A model generated the notes under the pieces. The model was given only the letters and a program-made list of their open reading frames with translations, ran no database searches and was not told where the DNA came from. Positions 33,584-45,025 of a stretch of 64,000 bases of DNA are shown one piece after another. The position numbers were made by a program, and so were the translations under genes. Origin of the DNA: Paraconiothyrium sp. Pb-2020 (lineage: Eukaryota > Ascomycota > Dothideomycetes > Pleosporales > Didymosphaeriaceae); NCBI GenBank assembly GCA_022419385.1, contig JAJUBI010000007.1, positions 1,087,768-1,151,767 of the forward strand. The letters are read 5' to 3'. Position 1 is the stretch's first letter. Every line of letters starts with the position of its first letter.

Positions 33584-34374
33584 ATAGTTGTGTAGGAATC
33601 AGGAGTCAAAAGGATACGAATTCGGGATGTTGGGTTGCCAGCTCTTTAGCTGTTGATACGTAGCGAATACCCCTGAAGTTTAGTACATGAGGTAGACATA
33701 GATTGGCGACATACATGTCCAATCAGATCTGTTTTTCAATCCCCAGTTTGGAGCTCGCTCAAAGTTTCATGCGCAGGATTTGCAACATCGTTGTGCTTGC
33801 TTCTGCCTTTTAGTTTCGATCCTAAAGGCTCAGATCTGGTGCCTCAGGTTTGTGAGTGTTTGTAGCGACTCGGGCCTTCACGCTGAAACACATGAGATAC
33901 CTCCCATAGGTAAGTGTGTCTTCCGACCCTCACACACGGTCAGGGCTTCTTGTTCCGCAAGCTTTCTGCTAACATGAGTAATGATGATACTGAGAATTTT
34001 TTTTTGTTTTTAATGGTTGACACCGGTGCCCAGTATAATCGGTGCGTTATTCTCACTCACACCCACGCGCGTGGGTATGGGGTAGCACAACGTGCTAGCG
34101 CGTGCTTGGCGCATTCCGTTAAGGAGGCACGGGCGCGCGCGCGCAGAGCAGCAGCGGGATTCCGACGGAATCCCTCCACCATTCCTCACACGTTCGCTCA
34201 TGCTAGCCATCACTACTTTACGATCTTTCACTTCCGGCGCATTCGAACCTCTGCGCAAAAATCCTTCGCGCATAGCAGAGGTGAACGAAACGCGACGCGC
34301 TAGGCATTAGCCGCCGCTTTATGTGGTAACCAGCGCCCCCACTCATACATCTATGTACAACATTCTTCGAGGAT
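33584..34374. other. Intergenic with palindromes
   Basis: 791 bases. Holds a T-rich run near 34000 and the palindrome cluster listed next. No gene seen. Confidence 0.5.
34061..34174. repeat. Cluster of three perfect palindromes plus GC-dinucleotide run
   Basis: ACCCACGCGCGTGGGT at 34061-34076 (16 bp); TAGCAC-AAC-GTGCTA at 34083-34097; GGGATTCC-GAC-GGAATCCC at 34156-34174. A (GC)n run lies at about 34131-34144. The third contains TCCG-A-CGGA, a form bound by Zn2Cys6 factors. They sit 200-315 bases upstream of the ATG at 34375. Confidence 0.6.
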
Positions 34375-35769
34375 ATGAACTCGAAGAATCCTCCTGCTGG
34401 GAATTCGGCACTGAAAATACCGACCTCTCTATCGACGCTCTCTAGACCAACCTCAAAGCCAACCCCAAAACGCTTTAGATGTCTTGCGCGCCCAATTGGA
34501 CCTAAAGATGATCCATTTAAACAAGCACAACTTGAATCTAGTCCATTGATTGCCCTGCCTGACGATGACGAGGACACCTTCCAATCTCCTCGTCGAAATT
34601 TGAGACCCGCCCAACATGGGCTTTGGGAGTCAAGAGATAGAACAGAGGTAAATCGAAACGACGAAGAACTTGTGTATCTACTTGACAAGTGGCAAGCATT
34701 TTACACACCCGAAAAACCGAAACAGCATACAGGCCACACTGAATACCGCATAGAACGCTCTGACCTCAAAGCCACAGACAAAGGTTCCCTGTTCTCCAGT
34801 TCGAAATGGCGCGCAAGACATTCCCCACGTTCCTCTGCGTCATTGATGCTAGGAAAAACCAGTCATGGGCCAAAACCTCCGGAGAAGTCCACTACTGAGA
34901 CAGGCTCTCCCTCAAAAAGGCCACGTCGAGCTACTGCAGAACTAACCCTGAAACGCTTGCGATCAGCGGACAAAGAAGAATCTGAAGATGATTCTGACGT
35001 ACACTCAGATCCTCCGCAAGCGAAGCGGGCAAGAACATTATTCTCTCCAAGAGAACCAGATCGAGAGGTACCGCATGTGATTAATGTGCGACCGGGCACA
35101 CGTCCTTCGACCACGGAGAGATCACCAAGCCCGTCCACACCACGACGCGGTATCAAATCTATTTCGTTATCGATGAAAAGAACCCGCCAGGAATCAACTG
35201 ATCACCCATCTGCTTTGTCCACAAATAGTTCGCCGAACCCAGCCACACCAAAACGGAGTATCGAATTGTTCCTCTCGCCAAAGAAACTGGATTGGCAGAT
35301 ATCACACGCGAGCAATATAGAAACAATTACACCCGCTGCATCTGCGGATGGATCATCAAGTCCGGCGCCACCACGACATAGCATCAAAGTATTCTCGCAA
35401 AAGAAAGCACCCTGGCAGATATCGCACGCGAGCAATATAGAAACAATTACACCCGCTGCATCCGCGGATGAATCATCAAGCCCGGCCCCACCACGACATG
35501 GCATCAAAGTATTCTCATCGCCCAAGAAGACAAGCTGTCAGGACCCACATGCGGGTAATTCACGACCTGCCACACCTGCTTCACTTACAAGGTCTCCAAG
35601 CCCGGCCACACCACGCAGTATATTGCGCGTGAAGGCTCTTGGGTCGACTGTTACCCTCCAATCGAACCGAAAAAGAGGTGTGCATGAAGCTCAACTTTCG
35701 CCACTTCATGAAGAAGTGAAGCGAGTAAAGTTCGCGGGGCTTCCTCCCGAACCAGAAGAATCACATTGA
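34375..35769 (+). CDS. Unknown Ser/Pro-rich protein with ~40-residue internal repeats
   Basis: Single exon, 464 residues, polar and basic, probably nuclear and disordered. The second half repeats a ~40-residue unit ending in SP-x-x-PRx-x-I-K; two units (35293-35412 and 35413-35532, 120 bp each) are nearly identical in DNA, and at least two more are diverged. Near the C-terminus KRVKFAGLPPEPE contains RVKF, the protein phosphatase 1 docking pattern RVxF (inference). Not recognised. Three palindromes lie upstream. Confidence 0.6.
   Translation: MNSKNPPAGNSALKIPTSLSTLSRPTSKPTPKRFRCLARPIGPKDDPFKQAQLESSPLIALPDDDEDTFQSPRRNLRPAQHGLWESRDRTEVNRNDEELVYLLDKWQAFYTPEKPKQHTGHTEYRIERSDLKATDKGSLFSSSKWRARHSPRSSASLMLGKTSHGPKPPEKSTTETGSPSKRPRRATAELTLKRLRSADKEESEDDSDVHSDPPQAKRARTLFSPREPDREVPHVINVRPGTRPSTTERSPSPSTPRRGIKSISLSMKRTRQESTDHPSALSTNSSPNPATPKRSIELFLSPKKLDWQISHASNIETITPAASADGSSSPAPPRHSIKVFSQKKAPWQISHASNIETITPAASADESSSPAPPRHGIKVFSSPKKTSCQDPHAGNSRPATPASLTRSPSPATPRSILRVKALGSTVTLQSNRKRGVHEAQLSPLHEEVKRVKFAGLPPEPEESH
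35293..35532 (+). repeat. Tandem 120-bp coding repeat, two near-identical copies
   Basis: Copies 35293-35412 and 35413-35532 both encode WQISHASNIETITPAASAD and then SSSPAPPRH. They differ by only a handful of substitutions, several of them silent, which points to recent duplication or conversion. Confidence 0.85.
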
Positions 35770-36095
35770 AGGCCTGCTACAGCAGCGAGATCCGAACCAA
35801 AATGGACACACAGGGACAGAGATCGACGGACGGAGCTCAACTCGAGAGAACAGAAGTGACTAACATTGGACAAGTGATCTCAGACGGGAACAGTATGTTG
35901 TGACATTTCCAAAAGGAAATCATCATGAATTGACATAATCGTAGGAAAGTCGGAGACCTGTACGCCAAAACACCACGGATTCCATCTTGCATGCGCAAAC
36001 ATCCTTCACTGCCCCCCTAAGGTCTTCAGAATTGACCTCTTCAGCTCGATGCTAGATATGCCAACCCTTCCCTTTGCAGGCTCTCCGCTAGAGCC
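35770..36095. other. Intergenic
   Basis: 326 bases; nothing seen apart from the 3' ends of the flanking gene and pseudogene. Confidence 0.5.
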
Positions 36096-36765
36096 TTATT
36101 CGCTATCCTGGAGGTGCTTATCTCGAAACCCGGCCAACATGCTGAGGAACAGCGCACGGCAGGGCGGCAGAGATGCCACAATCACAGCGATACGAAGTTT
36201 CATGAGCGTCCACACGCCGACATAAAGGAGCGCGAAGGTTGGGTCCTCACGCGACTTCTTGATACGGACGATTGAGGAGGCTGCGGCACTGTTGTTTGCT
36301 TAGTGCCCAGGGCAGTGACACTGCCCACGAAGGTGTGCATCGGTCACTTACAGTACATCAAGTCCTAGAACAGATATGATCCCTACTCGCGTCTTCGTAA
36401 TTCGTGTTCAGCCGCCAGTTGGTTGGTAGTGGCGTGAGCACATACGCCGCGTCCATAAACTTGTTTATATCCATGCATTTGCACTCGAGGACAGTCGGTC
36501 CCAGTTTCTCTGGACCAGTGTGCACTGCATCCGAATGACCCCACTTAAGGCCGCGGTGGAAGAGATGATGAAGACCAGATTGCATCGAAGGATCCATCGA
36601 AGCCAAATACTCGTTCCGACGATCATCAGAAGGAAGAGCAGCATAGATGCCTTGATGAACATGAGACCAGTCAGCAAGGAAAACTCACCGAGGACCAGCG
36701 TTTTCACATCTATGAAGATGTCATCGGGGTCCAGATCGTAGACGTGGCGTCGACGCCTCCCTATA
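36096..36765 (-). pseudogene. Decayed fungal rhodopsin-like (PTH11-type) 7-TM gene
   Basis: Reading the minus strand in changing frames gives successive parts of the fungal rhodopsin-like domain. DLDPDDIFIDVKTL and a helix (GLMFIKASMLLFLLMIVG) come first, then IWLRWILRCNLVFII and QRNWD. A frame change leads to ECKCMDINKFMDAAYVLTPLP and another to VGIISVLGLDVL. A probable intron (GTAAGT...CTAAG) leads to ASSIVRIKKSREDPTFA and ASLPPCRALFL, with a stop at 36096. At least two frame changes and no N-terminal helices mark it as broken. Part could be sequence error, given other shifts in this window. The intact relative is at 54401-55675. Confidence 0.7.
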
Positions 36766-37811
36766 CTCCACCATGAGCCGCGTGCTTGGTTGACTGGGTA
36801 AGCAAGATTTCGCAGAATCTATTGATGATTTAGGGCAGGATGGGCTCGAGGTCGCCTCAAGCGTGATCTGAGAAACACATCTGCAAGATGCGTTTCTTCC
36901 TAGCGTGGACTCCGCGGTCTAGGATTACCGCGGTGTTCACATCACCAAAAAGCACCTCCCAAATCTAATACTGATGTACCTCGGGAGTTTTTGTCTTCGC
37001 TGATCTTTCACTCTGTTGCCACGGGTCCACATGTCCCTCTACCAACAGCGATGCTGGTATGTGGGAGTGGTACGACGTTAAGGTTCAGTGCTATGTCATA
37101 AATGCAGATCGAACGTACATAGACCGGGCCTCGTCACGAAAAGCTCGTCAAGCTCATGTAGCCTGTTAGTAATCATAGCCATACGCTATGGCTTCTCACC
37201 GTGAGCGATGACAAGCCGCTCGTTTATCCCATGACCATGACGGGACTGCTCGACCTCTTGTCTGGACCAACTTTCGATGCTCCCCCCCGCCTTCCATCAT
37301 AGCAGCTTCACTTCCATCCTCTCCCACTGACCAGTAGCCATCTTCTGAGTACGGTTCAACTTACTCGTCTTGTGCCTCGATGACCAACGTTGCCCATCGT
37401 CCGTTTCAGAATTGGTCCGCCAGAGTCGGCGGCCATATCCAGTGAAGCAAGCGACTCTTATAGCCTCTCGCCATCTTCATGATGCGCTCTCGATCGCTAT
37501 GAACAATTTCTCCCCGATATTCCGTGATTCCGTGATAGGATTTGATGTACTCCAGCAGGACTCCGACAGATGTAATTATGACAAGGACACGTGAGTAATT
37601 GGAGTCCTTTGAACGTACGAGATTTCTAGGCTCGCTTTGTACACATCTTCTCGTGCACATCCCTTCGTTGGCCTTTTTGCCGCTGGTACGAGATTGAGAA
37701 AGAGGATTGTTTGGACTTGATCGATGTGATCAACAGACGTCGTTCGTGGACTTATCATATGCTAGAGTGCGATATGCCGCTTAACAGCAGGTGTTCTTCT
37801 ACACCATGTCT
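36766..37811. other. Intergenic, 1 kb
   Basis: Should contain the lost 5' part of the rhodopsin-like pseudogene if it ever existed here, but I cannot trace it. No other gene seen. Confidence 0.45.
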
Positions 37812-39345
37812 TTAACTGCCAACTAGCTGCGGCCCCTCAAACACCTTTCTCGGATCCCAAACCGCCTTTAACGCGGCCAACTTTTCATAATTCCCTAGCC
37901 AATAATGGTTATGCGCCTCGTCCTTTGTCAAGCTCGTATCCGCATAGTTTATATACATGCCATAGTTCACACCCGGACTCGCATCAGTTATCGCCTTGAT
38001 CCAGCCATTCAAAAACGGAAACCACGCCGTGTTATAACTCCCACTGCTCACACGATCATAGAACTGCATCTTGAAAGTCGCATTACGGTGCGCATACGCC
38101 GTTGCATCCGCACTGACGTTAGAGATCGCGGAGTTCTTGCCGCCGTGGCAGTCAAAAAGCAGGTACCACGATCGTGAATTTGAGCGTGCGTTTGCGTTCC
38201 AGTAGTTGCTGAGTGCGGTGATGGCAGCGGGGCTCAGGTACTCGGGCATGAGGGACTTAGCAAAGAAGGTCTCGTGCGTGTCGTATGGCTTGGCCTGCTG
38301 GAGAGCGCCGTTGGAGAAAGATGTAAGTGTATTCAGCCATGAGTTGGTGCTCACGCTGCCGCTTGAGATGCCCATTTTCTGGAGCAGCGGATTCATGATT
38401 CTATCGTAATCTGCGCGACTGCCGTAGTATACGCCGCTGAAGGTAGTGAAGCCCGACAGGAATAGGCGCATGTTGAGTTCCGGCGGCTGCGAATTGCGTG
38501 TGAAATCCTGCAGTGCGGTAATTGCGGTTGCGAGTTGCGTCGCGGATGACGGGGAGAAGAAGTAATTGAAGACGATGTTGTTCTCCGGCGCGGTGAAGGT
38601 CTTGAATTTGAAGTTCGTGACGATACCAAAGGCCGCACCTGCACCTCGAAGCGCCCAGAAAAGGTCAGCATTTTGGGAGGGCGAGGCGGTCACGAGCGTG
38701 CTGTTTGCGAGAACGACATCGGCAGAGAGAATGTTGTCAAGCGTAAGACCCTTTGAGCGCGAGATGAGGCCATAGCCACCGTGAAGCGAGAGGCCGCCAA
38801 CGCCGACACTGCAAATTTATGAGATCGGCCTTGGTGCGCGTGTAGCTTCGTGAGTGATATACGTACCCAGGGCATGTACCATGGCTGATGGCCTGCTTTC
38901 CTTGGCTGTAAAGTGCAGTAGCAACATCTCCAAGTCTACCTCCTGTCCCAATCACAGCCGTCTGTGCCGTCGAATTGACAGTGACGCTAGCGAAGTTCCG
39001 CATATCAACAATTAGGTGGCCATCTTCGCCCCCAAGACCATGAGAGGCATAACTATGACCACCAGATTTGGCAGTAACCTGGATGTTCGTTGCGGCCCCA
39101 CAGGCAACGGCGTCTTGAACATGTTTGACGGTAGTCGGTACAGCGTAAGCCGCAGGTGTGAAAGTCACCCTTAAGTTGAACGGTTTGAGCGATTGAGTGT
39201 AGTCAGAAGTTCCAGAAGCGAGCGTTGGGACGGACGCAGTTTTTAGACAGTCGTCGAGGGCGGCACGCTTCGAAATGCTATCCGCGCTGGCGGCAAAGAA
39301 GAGCCAGCTGCTCAACGAGGCAAGAAGGATCACAAGGTGGCCCAT
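37812..39345 (-). CDS. Secreted FAD-linked oxidase (AA7/BBE-type oligosaccharide oxidase)
   Basis: Exons 39345-38867 and 38808-37812 (58-nt intron) encode 491 residues with a signal peptide. The FAD-binding half has KSGGHSYAS, whose His normally forms the 8-alpha bond to FAD, and HGTCPGVGVGGL, whose Cys forms the 6-S-cysteinyl bond. Both are present, so the flavin is probably bicovalent, as in glucooligosaccharide oxidase. The intron cuts the CPG motif; splicing restores it. The C-terminal berberine-bridge region (HYWLGNYEKLAALKAVWDP) is complete. Such enzymes oxidise sugars or secondary metabolites. A TTATAA lies about 75 bases upstream of the ATG on the minus strand. Confidence 0.9.
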
Positions 39346-40986
39346 GGCGGGATGTCAACTCTACGATGGATCGGCAGGTCTGCTGCTGGGGGGTATCAAA
39401 AGGAGCTTTTGGCGCGGTTATAAGTACATGGCAGCAATGCTTAAAGCCTCGTCACTGTTTGTTGTCCGCGGGGATGGATAGGGCCGCCTCCTATCAAGAA
39501 TGGCGCACAACAGGTATCGTGACTTACGAAGATAGGAGTGGGTATATGAAATTACCAAGTTCGCTCTGTATAGATGAGCTGATGCCATAGGCGAGTAGAA
39601 ACCGTGCGATAGTGGATAAAATAGCTATGATGAGAATGGTCTGATGGTGAATACATCACGCTCTCACATCGAATTCTAGACGTCCGACGTTGCCCCCACA
39701 TTTGAGTGCAGCTTCTAATTGTGGGATTGTATAAAAGCTTTTTGGGATTGGTCGTTGAATATCGGAAAGTGTGGCTGGATTCTCGAAGCCACATGCGCAC
39801 CCGGGTATACGGTTATATCGGCACGGGTTTGCGGGAAGGCTGTGAGGCCGGGAAAAGACTTTGAGCCGCATTATCATACACCGATTGATATGATGTCTGT
39901 TGCTGTGAGACGAGACTGTTTTTTACAGCATTCACAGCGCGTAGCATAAGAGACTTGCTGAAGCCTGGATGTCAGATCAAATCTGCCTGAGTACGCGGTT
40001 TGTTAGATTGACTTGTTTGCAGTCACACGAGAACGTTTGAAGTACTTCAATATGTCGATGCCTGACGTTTACTTGCTGTCAGGTTGCCTGAAGATATTTG
40101 TTGCACCAACCTTTAGGCCGAGGCTCAGGCGCTGTTTAGCCGGTAGTATGACATCCATATAGTCAGACTATTATGAGACTCAGCTGCTATTAAGCACAAT
40201 CGTTCAGCTGCAGCAACGAAAACACCCAGTGATACTTCGAGATCACAAGCTACAACTCTACGGATGACTCCGCTCACTGCGTGCCTCGACACATTTGAGT
40301 TCAGTTGCCTACCAAAATTAGTCGCTGAGAGTGTTTATGTCAGCTATTGCGGGCTTGTGAACGATACTATGCACTGTGAGAGCAAGACGTAGAGTCGTAC
40401 AAAGTGTACATGTTCTTGACTATTAAACCTTACGAACGTTGATGCATCATCAGGCGTGCTCTTCATTTGTGACCAAAAGCCATCCTGGCCGAAGATACCC
40501 TATTTTCTGGAGCTCCTCTCGCATCGATCTCGAATCAAAGCTGCTTTTCCACTGAACCAACTCTTCATTTTCAGCTTTCGTCATTATGTATGCGAAGCTT
40601 TCTAAATTGTCTAGGGACTCGTCGTCTGTCTATACACTTCGCGTGGGGACGACGTGAGAATGCTACGGGGTGATTCAGCCAACGAAAGAAGCGCCATGGA
40701 CAAACAGGCAGCCCTTGGGAAATGAGCAACGAGCAACGTGCAGTGAATGACGAAGCGATGTTGAGCCTCCGCCAAGGCACTAATTGAATTTAGTGCGACT
40801 GACTCAGTCACGCGCACGACATCCACCGACCCTTGTGCACCACAGAAAGACAGCGCAATCTAGTAGAGAACAGCATACCTCCAGCTTCGAAATCGCTAAA
40901 GACTGCCTTCATCTACCTCAGTTCCAACGCACAGACTAGACCAACCTCGCCTATCAAGCTCAGATCCAGATTCTACTGCCATCAAC
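39346..40986. other. Intergenic, 1.6 kb
   Basis: Promoters of two divergent genes and AT-rich spacer (39950-40450). No gene, RNA or clear repeat seen. Confidence 0.5.
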
Positions 40987-42488
40987 ATGAAGACTGACAA
41001 CTACCTCAACTTGTGCCTCGAGCAGGCTGCCAATTCCCCGCTTCGCTATCGCCACGGATGTATCATCGTGCGCGGCGGCAAGGTGATTGGGCAGGGCTTC
41101 AACGACCATCGTGCTGGCTTTGACGGTGGCGCCTTGAAGACCGGTCGTCTTCCTATCCGCTCCTTGGACTCGGTCGCCCTGGCTGAACTGAAGAAGAAGC
41201 ATAAACTTAAGCGAAACACGAAGAATCTCAGTGACGAGAATGTGACGCCCTTCACGCCGTTCGAGGCTATGGGCGGTGGCAAGCTTGCTAACACGCCGCT
41301 TTCTATGCATTCGGAGATGATGGCCATCCACTCTGCACTCTCAGCCTCCACTACCCTGGTCTCCACAGCAGTGTCTTCTCAAAAACCGTACTTTAAACTA
41401 TCGGGTGGTTCTAAACGAAAAGCTCGACTACGGCGGGACGCCGTCAAAACCTACGTCGAGACCATCAACAAGCTCGTGTTCGCCCAGCCCACGGAGCAGC
41501 ATTCCTGCCAGCCACAGGTTCAAGAGTGGCGACGTGAAGGCGCTGCATCTCGATCGATCCTTGTTGAATCTCTCACTGGGTCTGATGAAAGATCACGCGT
41601 TTCAAGTGCCTACGGAGAACAGCATAGAGAAACATCGAACGAAGAATCAGAAGAACCGTCATCACGAGAAAGATCATCACGAGAACAATGGAGAACACAA
41701 ACAAGAGCACCGAGAAGATGCGCATAAGCTACCGGCGCAGCAGACTGTCATGGCTCCTTGCCCTTCTCCACTTTGCGAAGCCCCGGTGGGCTCTTCCGTC
41801 TCCGACACTATCGCAATCGATGCGACGAAGTATAGAACGGATACGACTCCAGTATACACAAAACATAGCAAAGTGAGTCACGTCTTCAACCAGCGCGTCG
41901 AACATACTGACAGATGCATAGAAACAGAAGAATTATGCTCTAGCCGCTCCTCCACCGAAGACAAACCCTGTATTGATACCAAAGGGCCGCACTGGTGAGA
42001 AGGGCCGATCCATCACTGAACGTAAGAAGCACCCGCGTCTCAACGGGGCGGATTTGTACGTGGCGCGACTGGGATGGCAAACGTCTGCGAGCAGCGGTCC
42101 AAGCCTTTGCTGCAATGCGGTCGACAAGCCAAATTTGGCAACAACGAAACAAGCGACTGGTTCATTGCATGAAGAGCTTCTTAACCCCGACCCCATACCT
42201 GTTTCAAAGGCAAAGAATGCACCGATAGTACCTGAACCCGAGCCCTCGGTACTAGCGAGCCGACCCTGCTATCGTTGTATCGCTTATATGCACTCGGTCG
42301 GTATCAAGCGAGTGTTTTGGACGACCAGTTCGGGCGAGTGGGAGTGTGCAAAAGTGCGAGATTTGGTTGACGCGCTGGATGACCTTGGATCGGGCGATAC
42401 GGTGGACGCTCACACGACACTCAACAATGTCTTCGTCACAAAACATGAAGTACTGATGCTCCGGCGAATGATGGGAGGGGACTTCTGA
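40987..42488 (+). CDS. Deaminase-fold (CMP/dCMP-type) zinc protein, with one-base frame change
   Basis: The cytidine-deaminase fold motifs are far apart. LRYRHGCIIVRGGKVIGQGFND and MHSEMMAIHSAL (HxE, zinc and proton shuttle) lie near the N-terminus; PCYRCIAYMHSVGIKRVFW (PCxxC, zinc) is near residue 400. Between them is a long Lys/Glu/His-rich insertion. Three frames are involved. A 49-nt intron (41873-41921, GTGAGT...CTGAC...ATAG) joins frame 2 to frame 3 and yields KNYALAAPPPKTNP. The change from frame 1 to frame 2, between 41405 and 41727, has no workable intron because the AG sites are in the wrong phase, so one extra base is likely. About 483 residues. Substrate unknown. Confidence 0.75.
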
Positions 42489-42977
42489 TATAGTGCTTCA
42501 AAAACATTGCGCACACATCTAGGCTGATATGTTCTGTGAGGGCCCGGTGCACGCACGTGAGTTCCTTCCCGATCAAGCCCACCTGCAATGACGACATACA
42601 CCTGCCCGCGATCTACTAAACTCTGTGATGTGCTCTATTTTTCGTCTTCACGATGTTGCTCCTCTTGTCAACCACCCCTCTCGGCCGATAATCGCGCCGC
42701 CGAGATGCCCCAGATTTCTGACCCGAGGTGCAGCGCGCACCTCCACCACGACGGTTACCGAGCTATACACCCTCTCCACGCCGGACTAGCGGCCTCGGAA
42801 GACATGATGCGGCCTGTGCAAATCATGTGTTCCGAAGTCAGGGCCTCCTTAAATCAGGAGAGCTCCCGCGGCCCTCAGAGTGACGTTGCTCTTTGTCGGT
42901 TCGGTTACAGGATCTATTCTGCGCAGAACGCTTCATCACGTTTCCCCCAGCAAGAAAGCTTCTGACAAAGCGGGCAA
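42489..42977. other. Intergenic
   Basis: 489 bases; promoter of the pantothenate kinase gene. Nothing else seen. Confidence 0.5.
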
Positions 42978-44646
42978 ATGGAAGTAGAAGAAACGTCTCC
43001 TCCGCTATCCGCGACGTCGCTCAACCCCCCTTTTCAGCCGACATCCTATTTCACAGCGCAAGCGCAACGGGTTCGGCGTCGATTGAGCGGCCTTCATCGT
43101 CGTGGGACAAAGAGGGCGAGGCTGCAGCCAAGCCCCCGCGCATCCATGCCGCCATCCAGCACTCACCCGGACCCCACGGCGGGCGAACCCGGGAGTGTTG
43201 GAGCTACACCTGCTGCCCATGTAGCACCTGCTGGCGTGTCTACGCGACCGCGACGCACGACGGCGCAATCGGACATCCACGAGACCATCCTGCACCCCGG
43301 CAACGTGCGCATCAACGTGCAGGGCGCCTTCATCGTGAGCGACGAGCCAACAACTCCCCGCAGCGAGGATTACGAGCACGACCCGCGAGACATCCGCCTG
43401 CCAAACCACACGGCTGTAGTTAGCCATGTGGCCGTAGATGCAAGAGGCCCTTTGATCGTGACCCCGCAAACCCCGCTAACGCAATACCCAGATTGGAGGC
43501 TCCCTGGCCAAACTTGTCTACTTCTCCCGCGAACCCGAAGAGAGCTCCATAGGCGGCCGGCTGAACTTCCTCAAGTTCGAGACAGACAGGATAGACTCAT
43601 GCATCGAGTTTATGCGCAAGCTGCAGGCTGACCACCGGCGGCAAAATGGCTCCGCACCGGAGGAGCTGTGTGTCATGGCCACGGGCGGAGGAGCTTTCAA
43701 ATTCTACGACAAGATACGGGAGGCTTTGGGCGTCGAAGTCATACGGGAGGATGAAATGGAATGTCTCATCATAGGTACACTACATGATCACAACATGGTA
43801 CGCGCGGGTGGCTGACGCGAATGCATCGCAGGTCTCGATTTCTTCATCACCGAGATACCGGACGAGGTGTTTACGTACCGCGAAGAGTCTCCGATGGAGT
43901 TCATACCGTACCCGCCTCAACCGCCCTCTATATACCCTTATCTCCTCGTCAACATCGGATCTGGTGTTTCCATGGTCAAGGTCTCGGGTCCGCGGCAATA
44001 CGAGCGCATCGGTGGTACATCACTAGGTGGTGGAACACTATGGGGATTGCTATCGCTGCTAACGGGCGCACGCAACTTCGACGACATGCTTAAGCTCGCG
44101 GAGAAGGGAGACAATTCCACCGTGGATCTTCTAGTAGGCGACATCTACGGCGCTGGATACAACAAGATTGGACTGAAGAGCACACATATTGCCAGTTCTT
44201 TCGGCAAAGTGTATAAGATGAAGCGCGCTGCTGAGCGCGAAGCGGAGGACGGTTACAACGGCGACTCTTCTTCACATTACTCGGAACACGACCACGTTGC
44301 TGGTTCTTCTGAGCTCCCGCACTCGCCCGCCAAATTTCGCTCCGAAGATATCTCGCGGTCTCTTTTGTATGCCGTATCCAACAATATAGGACAGATTGCG
44401 TACCTTCACGCCGAGAAGCACAACCTCGAAAAGATATATTTTGGCGGCTCTTTCATTGGCGGTCACGCGCAGACCATGCATACGCTGTCATACGCCATAC
44501 GTTTCTGGTCCAAAGGTACCAAGCAGGCATATTTCCTCAGGCACGAGGGCTACTTAGGAAGCGTAGGCGCATTTTTGAAGAGACAACCGAGGAATTGGGG
44601 AAGGAGAAAGAGCTTTGAGGGGACGAAACGGACGAGTATGGAATGA
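42978..44646 (+). CDS. panK: Pantothenate kinase (eukaryotic type II)
   Basis: Exons 42978-43439, 43492-43774 and 43832-44646 encode 519 residues. It phosphorylates pantothenate, the first step of coenzyme A synthesis. A ~110-residue Pro/Arg-rich N-terminus precedes the kinase: VAVDIGGSLAKLVYFSREP (ATP loop), LCVMATGGGAFKFYD, NIGSGVSMVKV, YERIGGTSLGGGTLWGL, FGGSFIGG. The first intron is GC-AG (43440-43491, GCAAGA...CTAAC...CAG): it falls exactly after VAVD, and the nearest GT would delete the conserved Val-Asp. An acidic/Ser insertion (EDGYNGDSSSHYSEHD) sits in the second half. Confidence 0.93.
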
Positions 44647-45025
44647 CACTCGCAGAAAATGGTGCATGTAAGCGTAGATATTGAATGTACGATACCGATA
44701 ATCACATTTGAGATTAATATTTCAATGTTGGCTTGAGACGTTTAGATTTGCTACTGCAACAGCCTAGAAAGGCTTGTTGTGGGTCTGAAAGCGCGACCTC
44801 CAGGGCTCACATTGTGGCACGTGACAGCCGTGCCTCCAGTACCCTTCTGCCCGACCAGCATTTGTTTGCCCCTCCACCTATCCTACACGCTCGCTCGCTC
44901 ACTCCTCCAACCGCCGCAGCTTACCTTAGTGTATCACCTACCTCGCCTCACTCTCTGCCTGCGCGGCGGTACCTCGTCCTGTCACACTGTCTCACCCTAT
45001 ATCAGCAACCCAGAAGTCAACTACC
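44647..45025. other. Intergenic
   Basis: 379 bases with pyrimidine-rich promoter sequence toward 45000. No other feature. Confidence 0.5.
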
